A DNA stretch of 36,350 nt from Anaeromyxobacter soli (GCF_022808855.1 NZ_JAKZLF010000005.1:51127-87476), one strand, 5' to 3'. Positions 25,484 to 34,434 are shown, counted from the stretch's first letter. Translations and numbers: made by a program. The notes: generated by a model from the letters alone, not told the origin.

Positions 25484-25513
25484 CGATTTCGGGCGAAATC
25501 GCCCGCGATTTCG
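25484..25513. promoter_or_regulatory. Three alternating octamer copies, candidate operator
   Basis: CGATTTCG (25484-25491), its reverse complement CGAAATCG (25494-25501), and CGATTTCG again (25506-25513) are spaced 10 and 12 bp start to start, about one helical turn each. The site is about 155 bp from both divergent starts. Three copies of an AT-containing octamer in such GC-rich DNA suggest a binding site for a dimeric regulator. Confidence 0.45.
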
Positions 25514-25666
25514 AGGGTTGAGCTCACCACGGGGCCTCTTTGGACGGCGCCGGAATGCCTCCCCCGCTAGGCCCAACACGTCCCGCGACGGCGGGGCCCG
25601 CGCATGCTCTCCTCCGCGCGGCGCCCCGTCGCTCCACCCATTCGCCCCCCCGCAGCGGAGGCCACC

Positions 25667-26866
25667 ATGAAGATCCTCGTCGCCGATGCCTTCCCGACCG
25701 AGCGGCTCGCCGACTTCCAGTCGCTCGGGCTCGAGGTCGATCATCGCCCGGACGTCGCCGCGAAGGACCTCGCCGCCGCCGTTCGCGACGCCTCCATCCT
25801 CGTCGTCCGCTCGAAGCAGGTGCTGGGCGAGGTGTTCGAGTCCGCCTCCGGCCTGTCGCTCGTCGTGCGCGCCGGCGCGGGCGTGAACACGATCGACGTC
25901 CCCGCCGCCTCCCGGCGCGGGGTGTACGTCGCGAACTGTCCGGGCCAGAACTCGATCGCCGTCGCGGAGCTCGCCATCGGGCTCGTCATCGCGCTCGACC
26001 GGCGCATCCCGGACAACGTCGCGCTACTGCGCGCCGGGAGGTGGGACAAGAAGACCTTCTCCGAGGCGCAGGGGCTCTTCGGCCGCACGCTCGGGGTGGC
26101 CGGCCTCGGCTCCATCGGCCGGGAGGTCGTGACGCGCGCTCAGGCGCTCGGAATGCGCGTGGTCGCGTGGTCGCGCTCGCTCGACGACCGGAAGGCGAAG
26201 GCGCTCGGCGTGGAGCGTGCGCCCGACCTCGCCGCGCTCGCGCGCGAGGCGGACTACCTGTCCCTCCACCTCGCGCTCTCGAAGGAGACGCGGGGGATCG
26301 TCTCCCGCGACGTGCTCGCGGCCATGAAGCCCGGCGCCGCGCTCGTCAACACGGCTCGCGCGGAGATCGTGGATCAGGTGGCCCTCCTCGAGCTCGCGCG
26401 CACGGGGCGGATCCGCCTGGGCACGGACGTGTTCGCGGGCGAGCCGGAGAAGGGGAAGGCCGACTTCGACAGCGAGCTCGCGAAGCTCCCGAACGTCTAC
26501 GGGACGCACCACATCGGCGCGTCGACCGCGCAGGCGCAGGACGCGATCGCGCGCGAGGCGGTCCGCATCGTCGAGGCGTTCGTGAGGAGCGGCGAGGTGC
26601 CGAACTGCGTGAACGTCGCGGGGAAGACGCCGGCCCGCGCGCGGCTCGTCGTGCGCCACCTCGACAAGGTTGGGGTCCTCGCCAATGTCCTCGGCGCGAT
26701 CCGCGAGGCAGGCATCAACGTCGAGGAGGTCCAGAACACCATCTTCGAGGAGCACCAGGCCGCGTCCTGCAGCATCGACCTGGACGAGCGTCCGCAGGAG
26801 GCGCTCCTCGAGCACCTCCGCACGCGCATCCCCGACGTGCTGTTCGTGGGATCGTTCGAGCTGTAG
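25667..26866 (+). CDS. serA: D-3-phosphoglycerate dehydrogenase
   Basis: A 399-residue enzyme for the first step of serine synthesis, oxidising 3-phosphoglycerate with NAD. The Rossmann motif is 'GLGSIG' (146-151). Catalytic residues are Arg231 in 'NTARAEIVD', Glu259 in 'FAGEPE', and His282 in 'HHIGAST'. A C-terminal ACT domain (~325-399, 'HLDKVGVLANVLGAIREAGINVEEVQN') probably binds serine for feedback control. The length matches short E. coli-type enzymes without the intervening ASB domain. The ATG at 25667 has GCGGAGG six bases upstream; an upstream in-frame ATG at 25604 is discarded because the family begins at MKILVADAF. No other serine-pathway gene is adjacent. A short hairpin follows the stop. 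Confidence 0.93.
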   Translation: MKILVADAFPTERLADFQSLGLEVDHRPDVAAKDLAAAVRDASILVVRSKQVLGEVFESASGLSLVVRAGAGVNTIDVPAASRRGVYVANCPGQNSIAVAELAIGLVIALDRRIPDNVALLRAGRWDKKTFSEAQGLFGRTLGVAGLGSIGREVVTRAQALGMRVVAWSRSLDDRKAKALGVERAPDLAALAREADYLSLHLALSKETRGIVSRDVLAAMKPGAALVNTARAEIVDQVALLELARTGRIRLGTDVFAGEPEKGKADFDSELAKLPNVYGTHHIGASTAQAQDAIAREAVRIVEAFVRSGEVPNCVNVAGKTPARARLVVRHLDKVGVLANVLGAIREAGINVEEVQNTIFEEHQAASCSIDLDERPQEALLEHLRTRIPDVLFVGSFEL

Positions 26867-26887
26867 CCCGCTGCCGAGGGAGCGCCC

Positions 26888-26903
26888 CGCGGCGAATGCC
26901 GCG
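26888..26903 (+). terminator. Short hairpin after serA
   Basis: CGCGGC-GAAT-GCCGCG forms a perfect 6-bp stem with a stable tetraloop 21 bases after the serA stop. A second hairpin (CCTCGGC/GCCGAGG, 26926-26952) follows. Neither has a T-tract. Together they probably end serA transcription before the permease gene at 27068. Confidence 0.4.
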
Positions 26904-27067
26904 AACGGGCGCGACCTCGTGGCGCCCTCGGCGGCCGCCGCGGGAGCCGAGGTCACGCCGACATCACCGGCCGCGCCGTGCCGCCCGCCCGGCGGGCCGA
27001 CGCCCGCTCGCGCGCGGCGAATGCGGAGCGTTGACGCGCGCGGCGGCGCGGCCGAACGTGGCCCGGC

Positions 27068-28423
27068 ATGGGGGCGGGGGGCTCGTCGGGGCGCGAGGGG
27101 CGGGGCGGTTCGCCGCGCCCGGCGCTCGCCCTGCACGACGCCGTCGCGCTCGTCCTCGGCATCGTCATCGGCGCCGGCATCTTCCGCGCGCCGTCCGCCG
27201 TCGCCGCGAGCGCGCCGGACGTTCCGGCGATCCTCGCGGCGTGGCTCGCGGGCGGCGCCGTCTCGCTCGCCGGCGCGATGTGCTACGCGGAGCTCGCGGC
27301 CGCGTACCCCGATCCCGGCGGCGACTACCACTTCCTCTCCCGCGCGCTGGGGCGTCCGACCGCGTTCCTGTTCGCGTGGGCGCGACTCACGGTGATCCCG
27401 ACCGGCTCCGTCGCGCTCCTCGGGTTCGTGTTCGGGGACTATGCCGCGGATCTGCTCGGCGCGCCCGGCGCGAGCGGGCCGCTCGCCGCGGCGATGGTGG
27501 TGACGCTGACGCTCGTGAACGCCGCCGGGCTCCGCGTCGCGCGCGGCGTGCAGAACGTGCTCACCGTCGCGCTCGTGCTCGGGCTGCTGGTCGTGATCCT
27601 CACCGGGCTCGCGCTGCCGGCGGCGCCGCCGCCCTCGGCCCCCGTCCCGGCGCGGCCCGCGTTCGGCCTCGCGATGGTCTTCGTCCTCCTCGCGTACGGC
27701 GGGTGGAACGAGGCGGCCTACGTCTCGGCGGAGCTGCGCGGCGGGCGGCGCGCCATCGCGACCGCGCTCGTCGCCTCCCTGCTCCTCGTGACGCTCCTCT
27801 ACGTCCTCGCGAACGCCGCGTACCTGCGTGGCCTCGGCCTCGACGGCGTGCGCGCGTCGAGCGCGGTGGCCGCGGACCTGCTCGGGCGTGCCTTCGGGCC
27901 GGTGGGCGCGACGACCATCGGCGCGATCGTCATCGCCGCCGTCGTGACCTCCGCGAACGCGACGCTGCTCCTCGGCTCCCGGATGGTCTGGGCGTTCGGC
28001 CGGGACTACCCGCGCTTCGCCACGCTGGGGCGGTGGAGCGCGCGCGCCGCGTCGCCGGTGAACGCCGTCCTCCTGCAGGGCGCCATCGCGCTCGCGCTCG
28101 TCGGCCTGGGGGTGCTGTCCCGGCGCGGCTTCGAGGCGATGGTCGCCTACACCGCGCCGGTGTTCTGGCTCTTCTTCCTGCTCACCGGGATCTCCCTGTT
28201 CGTGCTCCGGCGCCGCGATCCTGCGGCCGCCCGGCCGTTCAAGGTCCCGCTCTACCCCGCGACGCCGCTCGTCTTCTGCGCGGCGTGCGCGTTCCTCTTG
28301 TGGTCGAGCCTCGTCTACGCGGGCCCCGGCGCGATCGCCGGCGTGGCCGTGCTCGCGACCGGGCTCGCGCCCATGTGGCTCTCGCTGCGCAGGGCGCCGG
28401 CGCGCCCTCCTGCCGCAGCGTGA
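27068..28423 (+). CDS. APC-superfamily amino acid permease
   Basis: A 451-residue inner-membrane transporter with about twelve hydrophobic helices. After a Gly/Arg-rich N-terminus the first helix carries the APC signature 'GIVIGAGIFRAPSAVA' (the GxGIF unwound substrate site), with 'AMCYAELAAAYPDPGGDYHFL' in TM2-3 and 'FVLLAYGGWNEAAYVSAEL' in TM6. These match the amino acid/polyamine/organocation family, near the LAT-like group. The substrate cannot be read. The ATG at 27068 is at the start of family-length sequence, but no strong Shine-Dalgarno precedes it. The exported methyltransferase gene follows after 13 bp and is likely in the same operon. A 201-bp gap with hairpins separates it from serA. 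Confidence 0.9.
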   Translation: MGAGGSSGREGRGGSPRPALALHDAVALVLGIVIGAGIFRAPSAVAASAPDVPAILAAWLAGGAVSLAGAMCYAELAAAYPDPGGDYHFLSRALGRPTAFLFAWARLTVIPTGSVALLGFVFGDYAADLLGAPGASGPLAAAMVVTLTLVNAAGLRVARGVQNVLTVALVLGLLVVILTGLALPAAPPPSAPVPARPAFGLAMVFVLLAYGGWNEAAYVSAELRGGRRAIATALVASLLLVTLLYVLANAAYLRGLGLDGVRASSAVAADLLGRAFGPVGATTIGAIVIAAVVTSANATLLLGSRMVWAFGRDYPRFATLGRWSARAASPVNAVLLQGAIALALVGLGVLSRRGFEAMVAYTAPVFWLFFLLTGISLFVLRRRDPAAARPFKVPLYPATPLVFCAACAFLLWSSLVYAGPGAIAGVAVLATGLAPMWLSLRRAPARPPAAA

Positions 28424-28436
28424 AGGAGGCGAGATC

Positions 28437-29066
28437 ATGTCCCGGCCCACGCTCCCCTTCCCCGCGCGGCTCGCCGCGATCCTGGCGGCCCTCGCCGCGC
28501 CGCCCGTGCTCGCGCAGCAGGCCGAGCCCGCGCCGCCGGCGGCGCCCGCCGAGGCGCCCGCGGTCGCGCGGAAGCCCGCGCGCACGCCCGACGTCATCTT
28601 CGTCCCGACCCCGGAGCGGGTCGTCGCCACGATGCTCGACCTCGCCCGGGTGGGGAAGGGCGACGTGGTGTACGACCTCGGCTGCGGAGACGGCCGCATC
28701 GTGGTCGCCGCCGCGAAGCGGGGGGCCCGCAAGGCGGTGGGCGTGGACATCGATCCGGAGCGCATCGCCGAGGCGCGCGCGAACGTGCGGGCGGCGGGCG
28801 TCGCGGATCGGGTCGAGATCCGCGAGGGCGATCTCTTCGAGCTGGACCTGTCCGACGCCACCGTCGTGACGCTCTACCTCCTCCCCGACCTCAACCTGAA
28901 GCTCCGGCCGAAGCTCCTCGCGCTCCGGCCCGGCACCCGGATCGTGTCGCACGCGTTCGACATGGGCGACTGGAAGCCGGCCGCGGTCCGGCAGGTCGAC
29001 GGCAAGACCGTCTACTTCTGGACCGTTCCTGCCCGGACGAAGGCGCAGGCGCGCACCGGGAGGTAA
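28437..29066 (+). CDS. SAM methyltransferase with an export signal
   Basis: A 209-residue class I SAM methyltransferase with an N-terminal signal peptide ('LAAILAALAAPPVLAQQ', cleavage likely after the first LAQ) and a Pro/Ala linker. The catalytic domain begins with 'PDVIFVPTPERVVATML', then motif I 'VYDLGCGDGR' (~81-90), the acidic strand end 'VGVDIDPERI', and 'GDLFELDLSDATVVTLYLLPDLN'. This arrangement recurs in related bacterial proteins of unknown substrate. Export is puzzling because SAM is cytosolic, so the hydrophobic segment may act as a membrane anchor instead. AAGGAGG lies before the ATG. It is 13 bp from the permease gene, so probably co-transcribed. Confidence 0.85.
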   Translation: MSRPTLPFPARLAAILAALAAPPVLAQQAEPAPPAAPAEAPAVARKPARTPDVIFVPTPERVVATMLDLARVGKGDVVYDLGCGDGRIVVAAAKRGARKAVGVDIDPERIAEARANVRAAGVADRVEIREGDLFELDLSDATVVTLYLLPDLNLKLRPKLLALRPGTRIVSHAFDMGDWKPAAVRQVDGKTVYFWTVPARTKAQARTGR

Positions 29067-29113
29067 GGGGCGCCGCACCCCGCGTTCGCGTGTACCCCGC
29101 CGCCCTTCCCGAC

Positions 29114-29119
29114 TAGAAC
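29114..29119 (+). promoter_or_regulatory. Putative -10 element of the carboxylase gene
   Basis: TAGAAC lies about 69 bases before the GTG start at 29188, in the 121-bp gap after the methyltransferase gene. No convincing -35 box is visible. Confidence 0.3.
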
Positions 29120-29187
29120 TCGTCCACGGCGACGCCGCCCCCGCCCGACCGGGCGCCGGGCGGCGGCCGGCGCGCGAGGAGGCCGAG

Positions 29188-32100
29188 GTGGACGTTCGGA
29201 GCGGGCTGGGTCGTGTCGCGGTGCTGGACGGGAGCGAGGCGGCGCGGCGCGTCGTGCGCGCGGTGCGGGACCTCGGGCGCGAGGGCGCCGCCGACGCGGC
29301 GGTGCTGCTGTACGCCGGGGAGCTCCGCCGCTCGCCGGCCGCGCGCGAGGCGGACGAGGCCCACGCGGCGGACGCGGACGTCGAGGCTTCGCTCCGGCGC
29401 GCCCGCGCCGACGCGGCCTGGCTCGGGCCGGCCTCCATCGCGGAGCGCGCGGCGTTCGCGGAGGCGTGCGCGCGGGCGGGGGTGACGCACGTCGGCCCGC
29501 CGGCCGACGCGCTGCGCTGGCTCGCCGCGCCAGGCGCGTTCTCGGCGCTCGCCTCGCGCCTCGGGGTCCTCCCCGGACAGGCGATCGGGCTCGCGCGCCG
29601 GCTCGAGGTCGTCGTCGCGCGCGACCGCGCCGGCGCGACGCGCGCGCTCGGCATCGGGGACGCGTCGCTCCGCACCGGCGGGACGACGCCGCTCGTCGAG
29701 TCGCCGCCCGCCGGCCTCCCGCCGGACGTCGCGGAGCGCGCGCTCGCCCTCGCCGAGCGCGCCGCGGTCGAGGCGGGCTGGGTGGGCCTGTGCGCGGTGG
29801 AGCTCGCGGTGGACGCGGCGGGGCGGATGGCGTTCTCCGGGATCGACGCGCGCGCGCACTCGGCGCCCGCCGTCGAGGAGGCCACGGGGATGGACCTCGT
29901 CCGCCTCGCGCTGCGCCTCGCGGCGGGCGAGGACCTCGACGGGGCGCCCGCCGGGGCGCGCCACGGCCACGCGCTCGCCGCCCGCGTCGTGGCGGCCGGC
30001 GCAGCCGCCGGACGGCTGGAGGTGCTCCGGCTCGCGGCGGGTCCCGGGGTGCGTGCGGAGCCCGCGCTCGACGAGGGCGACGAGGCGCCCGCCGGGTCGG
30101 TGATCGCGACGGTGATCGTCCGCGGCGACGACCGCGCGGAGGCCCTCGAGCGCCTCGAGCAGGCGCTCGAGGGGAGCGACGTCCTCCTGCACCGCGCGGC
30201 GCCCTCGACCGCGTGGCTCCGGGCGCTCTGCGCGCGCCCGGAGGTCCGCGCCGGACGCGCCGGCGCCGGGCTCCTCGATGCGCTCGCCGCGTCCGGAGAG
30301 CCCGCCCTCCCCCAGCGCCCGGAGGTCGCCGTCGTCGCCGCCGCCATCGAGGCGTACGACGCCGAGCTCGACCTCGAGCGGGCGCGCTTCGTCGCCGAGG
30401 CGCGCCGCGGTCGCCCGCGCGTGGGCCCGTCGTCGGGCCGCGGCGTGGAGCTTCGCCACGCGGGGCGCCGCCACCGGCTCGAGGTCCGGCAGATCGGCCC
30501 CGGCGCCTACCGCGTCGCCCCCGCCGGCGGCGCGCCGCTGGAGCTCGGCGTCGAGCACCTCGGCGCGCACGAGCGGCGGCTCACGTGGAGCGGCGGGCGC
30601 GCGCGGCTGCTCGTCGCGTCCGACGGGCTCCGCCAGCTCGTGCAGGTGGACGGGGTGCCGCACGTCGTCCGGCGCGATCCCGCCGGCGTCGTCGCCTCGC
30701 CCATGCCCGCGGTGGTGGTGGCGATCCCGGTCGCGCCCGGCCAGCGCGTCGCGGCGGGCGAGCCGGTGGCGCGCATCGAGTCGATGAAGGTGGAGATGGC
30801 CGTGCCCGCGCCGTACGCGGGGACGATCCGCGAGGTGCTCACCGTCGCGAACGCCCAGGTCGATCCCGGCGCGCCGCTCCTCCGGATCGACCCCGAGGGC
30901 GAGGCCGCGCCCGAGCCTGCCGCCGCGCCGCTCACGCTGGGGGGCCCCGCGCCGACGGAGCCGGCGGGCGACGCGGAGCGCTACCTCGGCGCGCTCGCCG
31001 AGCTGCAGCGGCTCGTCCTCGGGTTCGACGTGACCGCCGCGGAGGCGCGGCGGCTCGCCTCCGGCTGGCGCGAGCTGTCCCTCGCGGCCCCGCACGGCGC
31101 CGCCGCCACGCTCCGGGCCGAGTCTGCCGTCGTCGCGGCCTTCGCCGACGTGCAGTCGCTCTACGGGCGGGCGCGCCTCGGCGCGGATCCCTCCGCGGCG
31201 CCGCCGCTCGAAGCGCTCTGGCGTTACCTCCACGAGCCGGAGGCGCGGGGAGAGGGGCTCGGCGAGACCTTCGTCGGCGCGCTCCGCCGCGCCCTCGCGC
31301 ACTACGGCCTGTCGCTCGACGTCCCCGGCCGCGCGCTCGAGGTGGCGCTGCTCCGCATGCAGAAGGCCTACGAGCGCGCCGAGGCCCAGCTCGCGCCGGT
31401 GCTCGCCATCCTGGAGCGCTGGCTGGCGGCGCCCGAGGCGCCCGCCGCGGTCGCCCCGCGCGAGCAGCTCGACCGGCTGGCGGCGGTCGGCCAGGAGCGC
31501 TTCCCCGCGCTCGCCGACCTCGCGCGCGAGGTCCGCTACCGCCGCCACGACCAGCCGCGCCTCGACCGGGTGCGCGCGGAGATGACCGCGCAGGCCGAGG
31601 CCGACCTCGAACGGCTCGCCTCGGAGGCGGGGGCGGCGCGCGAGGCGCTCGTCGAGCGGATCGTGCAGTGTCCGCAGTCCATCGCGACGATGGTGGTCTC
31701 GCGGATGGCGGAGGCGGCGCCGCCGCTCCGCTCGCGGCTCGTCGAGACCCTCCTCCGCCGCTACTACCGCGACCGCGCGCTCGGCCCGGTCGAGGTGGGC
31801 GAGGTCGAGGGGCTCGCGTGCGCGTGGTCGGACTACACGCTCGAGGGGCAGGCGTTCCGCGTGATCGCCGCCTTCTCGCACCCCGGAGAGATCGACCAGG
31901 CGGTCCGGCGTCTCGCCCGGCTCGCGGCGGAGGTCCCCGGGGACCGCGCGGTCGCGGTCGAGCTCTACGTCTGGCACGACGCGCCCATCGACGGCCCCGA
32001 CGCGCTCGCGGAGCGGCTCCGCCTCGCGCTCGCGGAGGCGGCCTTCACGCGCCCGCTGCGCCGCGCCTCGTTCCTCCTCGCCATCCCCGGGCGCGGCCTG

Positions 32101-34434
32101 GGACGCCAGGCGAGCCAGGAGCACTTCACCTTCCGCGGCGGGCCGTCCGAGTGGACCGAGGACCGCCGCCACCGCGGCGTCCACCCGATGCTCTTCAAGC
32201 GGATGCAGCTCGGGCGGCTCGCGCGGTTCGAGCTCGAGCGCCTCCCCTCGGTCGAGGACGTGTACCTCTACCGCGGCGTCTCCCGCGACAACCCCAGGGA
32301 CGAGCGGCTCTTCGCGGTCGCGGAGGTGCGTGCCATCGCCCCGGTGCGCGACGGCTCCGGGCGCGTGGTGCAGATGCCCCACGTCGAGCGGATGCTCCAC
32401 GAGGCGCTCGCCGGCATGCGGCGCTTCCAGGCGCGCCGCGCGCCGGGGCAGCGGCTCGAGTGGAACCGCGTGCTCCTCACGGTCGGCCCGCCCCTGCCGC
32501 TCACGCCGGCCGAGATCCGCGGCCTCGCCGCGCGGATGGCGCCCGCCGCGGCGGGGCTCGGGCTCGAGATGGCGCTCATCGACGCGCGGCTCCCCGATCC
32601 GGCGACGGGCGCGATGAAGCGGACGCTGCTGCGCTTCGTCGCGGACGACCGGGGGGGCGTGTCGATCCGCTGGGACGAGCCCACCGATCGGCCGCTGGAG
32701 CCGATGACCGAGTACGAGCAGCGCGTCGTCCAGCTCCGCCGGCGCGGGCTCACCCACCCGTTCGAGATCGTGAAGCTGCTCGCGCCGTCGCGCGGCACCC
32801 AGGCGGCGGTCCCGCCGGGCGAGTTCGTCGAGCACGATCTCGACGCCGCCGGCGCGCTCGTCCCGGTCACGCGGCCGCCCGGCGCGAACCCGTCGAACGT
32901 AGTGGTCGGGACGGTGCGCAGCTTCACGGATCGTCACCCCGAGGGGATGCTGCGCGTGGTCCTGCTCGGCGACCCGAGCAGGGCGATGGGCTCGCTCGCC
33001 GAGCCCGAGTGCGCCCGCATCGAGGCGGCCCTCGCCCTCGCCGAGCGGCTCCAGGTCCCGCTCGAGTGGTTCGCGGTCTCCGCGGGCGCGAAGATCTCGA
33101 TGGAGAGCGGCACGGAGAACATGGACTGGATCTCGCGCGTGCTGCGCCGGATCGTCGAGTTCACCCAGCGCGGGGGCGAGCTCAACGTCGTCGTCGTCGG
33201 CATCAACGTCGGCGCCCAGCCCTACTGGAACGCCGAGGCGACGATGCTCATGCACACCCGGGGCATCCTGGTGATGACGCCCGGGTCCGCCATGGTCCTC
33301 ACCGGGAAGGAGGCGCTCGAGTACTCCGGGAGCGTCTCGGCCGAGGACAACATGGGCATCGGCGGCTACGACCGGATCATGGGGCCGAACGGCCAGGCGC
33401 AGTACCGGGCCGGCAGCGTGGCGGAGGCCGTCGGGATCCTCATGCGGCACTACGCGCACACCTACGTCGTCCCGGGCGAGCGCGCCCCGCGCCGCGCCGC
33501 GACCTCCGACCCGGTGGAACGCGACGTGCGCTCGTACCCGCACGGACCGGAGGGCGGCGCCGGGTTCGAGACGGTGGGCGACGTCTTCAGCCTCGAGAAG
33601 AACCCGGACCGCAAGAAGCCGTTCGACATCCGGCGCGTGATGGCGGCCTGCGTGGACCAGGATCACGCCCCGCTCGAGCGCTGGCGCGACCTGCGCGGGG
33701 GCGACACCGCCGTGGTCTGGGACGCGCACCTCGGCGGCTTCCCGGTCTGCCTCCTCGGCATCGAGTCCCGCCCGCTCCCGCGCCTCGAGTTCGTCCCCGC
33801 GGACGGGCCCGAGCTCTGGTCGGCCGGGACGCTCTTCCCGCAGTCGTCCAAGAAGATCGCCCGGGCGCTCAACGCGGCGAGCGGCAACCGCCCCGTGGTG
33901 GTGCTCGCGAACCTCTCCGGCTTCGACGGCTCCCCCGAGTCGATGCGGCGCCTGCAGCTCGAGCACGGCGCGGAGATCGGCCGCGCGGTGGTGAACTTCC
34001 GCGGGCCCATCGTCTTCTGCGTCGTGTCCCGCTACCACGGCGGCGCGTTCGTGGTGTTCTCCAAGGCGCTCCGCGAGGACATGGAGGTCGTCGCGGTGGA
34101 GGGCGCGCGGGCGTCCGTGATCGGCGGCGCCCCCGCGGCGGCGGTCGTGTTCGCGCGAGAGGTCGAGTCCCGCACGCGCAAGGACCCGCGAGTCGCGGAG
34201 GCGGAGAAGGCGGCCGCCGCGGGCGGGGCGGCGCTGCTCCGGCGCTCGGAGGTGACGGCCGCGGTGCGCGCCGAGAAGGTCGGCGAGGTCGCCGAGGAGT
34301 TCGACGCGATCCACACCGTCGAGCGCGCGCTCCGCGTCGGATCGCTCGATCGGATCATCGCCCCGGCGGAGCTGCGGCCCTACCTCGTCGGAGCGGTCGA
34401 GCGGGGCATCGCGCGCCTCGCGGGCGGCCGCTGA
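29188..34434 (+). CDS. Eukaryotic-type acetyl-CoA-carboxylase-like protein with degenerate biotin carboxylase
   Basis: A 1748-residue single chain in the order of eukaryotic acetyl-CoA carboxylase. Residues ~1-430 are a biotin-carboxylase relic. 'RVAVLDGSEAARRVVRAVRDLG' matches the start and 'FAEACARAGVTHVGP' the GP-loop region, but the glycine-rich ATP-grasp part (about 80 residues) is deleted. The catalytic stretch reads 'FSGIDARAHSAPAVEE' for 'FIEMNTRIQVEHPVTE', losing the Glu, Asn, Gln and second Glu. A biotinyl domain (~500-575) has Lys534 in 'ESMKVEM'. A central domain (~640-1190) resembles the ACC central region: 'LLRRYYRDRAL', 'HPMLFKRMQLGRLARFELERLP', 'ERMLHEALAGMRRFQAR'. Carboxyltransferase domains follow (~1200-1748), with 'AGAKISMESG', 'GIGGYDRIMGPNGQAQY' and 'NLSGFDGSPESMRRLQ'. 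GAGGAGG precedes the GTG. A separate biotin carboxylase must load it, if it is active. Confidence 0.82.
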   Translation: MDVRSGLGRVAVLDGSEAARRVVRAVRDLGREGAADAAVLLYAGELRRSPAAREADEAHAADADVEASLRRARADAAWLGPASIAERAAFAEACARAGVTHVGPPADALRWLAAPGAFSALASRLGVLPGQAIGLARRLEVVVARDRAGATRALGIGDASLRTGGTTPLVESPPAGLPPDVAERALALAERAAVEAGWVGLCAVELAVDAAGRMAFSGIDARAHSAPAVEEATGMDLVRLALRLAAGEDLDGAPAGARHGHALAARVVAAGAAAGRLEVLRLAAGPGVRAEPALDEGDEAPAGSVIATVIVRGDDRAEALERLEQALEGSDVLLHRAAPSTAWLRALCARPEVRAGRAGAGLLDALAASGEPALPQRPEVAVVAAAIEAYDAELDLERARFVAEARRGRPRVGPSSGRGVELRHAGRRHRLEVRQIGPGAYRVAPAGGAPLELGVEHLGAHERRLTWSGGRARLLVASDGLRQLVQVDGVPHVVRRDPAGVVASPMPAVVVAIPVAPGQRVAAGEPVARIESMKVEMAVPAPYAGTIREVLTVANAQVDPGAPLLRIDPEGEAAPEPAAAPLTLGGPAPTEPAGDAERYLGALAELQRLVLGFDVTAAEARRLASGWRELSLAAPHGAAATLRAESAVVAAFADVQSLYGRARLGADPSAAPPLEALWRYLHEPEARGEGLGETFVGALRRALAHYGLSLDVPGRALEVALLRMQKAYERAEAQLAPVLAILERWLAAPEAPAAVAPREQLDRLAAVGQERFPALADLAREVRYRRHDQPRLDRVRAEMTAQAEADLERLASEAGAAREALVERIVQCPQSIATMVVSRMAEAAPPLRSRLVETLLRRYYRDRALGPVEVGEVEGLACAWSDYTLEGQAFRVIAAFSHPGEIDQAVRRLARLAAEVPGDRAVAVELYVWHDAPIDGPDALAERLRLALAEAAFTRPLRRASFLLAIPGRGLGRQASQEHFTFRGGPSEWTEDRRHRGVHPMLFKRMQLGRLARFELERLPSVEDVYLYRGVSRDNPRDERLFAVAEVRAIAPVRDGSGRVVQMPHVERMLHEALAGMRRFQARRAPGQRLEWNRVLLTVGPPLPLTPAEIRGLAARMAPAAAGLGLEMALIDARLPDPATGAMKRTLLRFVADDRGGVSIRWDEPTDRPLEPMTEYEQRVVQLRRRGLTHPFEIVKLLAPSRGTQAAVPPGEFVEHDLDAAGALVPVTRPPGANPSNVVVGTVRSFTDRHPEGMLRVVLLGDPSRAMGSLAEPECARIEAALALAERLQVPLEWFAVSAGAKISMESGTENMDWISRVLRRIVEFTQRGGELNVVVVGINVGAQPYWNAEATMLMHTRGILVMTPGSAMVLTGKEALEYSGSVSAEDNMGIGGYDRIMGPNGQAQYRAGSVAEAVGILMRHYAHTYVVPGERAPRRAATSDPVERDVRSYPHGPEGGAGFETVGDVFSLEKNPDRKKPFDIRRVMAACVDQDHAPLERWRDLRGGDTAVVWDAHLGGFPVCLLGIESRPLPRLEFVPADGPELWSAGTLFPQSSKKIARALNAASGNRPVVVLANLSGFDGSPESMRRLQLEHGAEIGRAVVNFRGPIVFCVVSRYHGGAFVVFSKALREDMEVVAVEGARASVIGGAPAAAVVFAREVESRTRKDPRVAEAEKAAAAGGAALLRRSEVTAAVRAEKVGEVAEEFDAIHTVERALRVGSLDRIIAPAELRPYLVGAVERGIARLAGGR

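Larger units (their letters stand above)
25331..25666. other. 336-bp divergent control region, PilZ-acyltransferase / serA
   Basis: The longest stretch without a gene. It holds the promoters of two divergent genes and is visibly less GC-rich in its middle (about 25380-25520). Contents: a 16-bp palindrome (25363-25378), an inverted repeat GGTGGGT/ACCCACC (25405-25411 with 25440-25446), and three alternating copies of an octamer (25484-25513). No small ORF with a ribosome site is evident. Confidence 0.6.

Noticed and set aside
29188..30500. A frameshift explaining the missing ATP-grasp part of the biotin carboxylase
   Set aside because: The frame runs without a break from the N-terminal match to the C-terminal match, and the neighbouring frames show only low-complexity sequence, so a true deletion with substitutions fits better.
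29113..34314. A 1733-codon open frame antisense to the carboxylase-like gene
   Set aside because: The product is repetitive Arg/Ala/His/Glu-rich sequence without recognisable domains. The opposite strand has clear carboxylase motifs and a good ribosome site.
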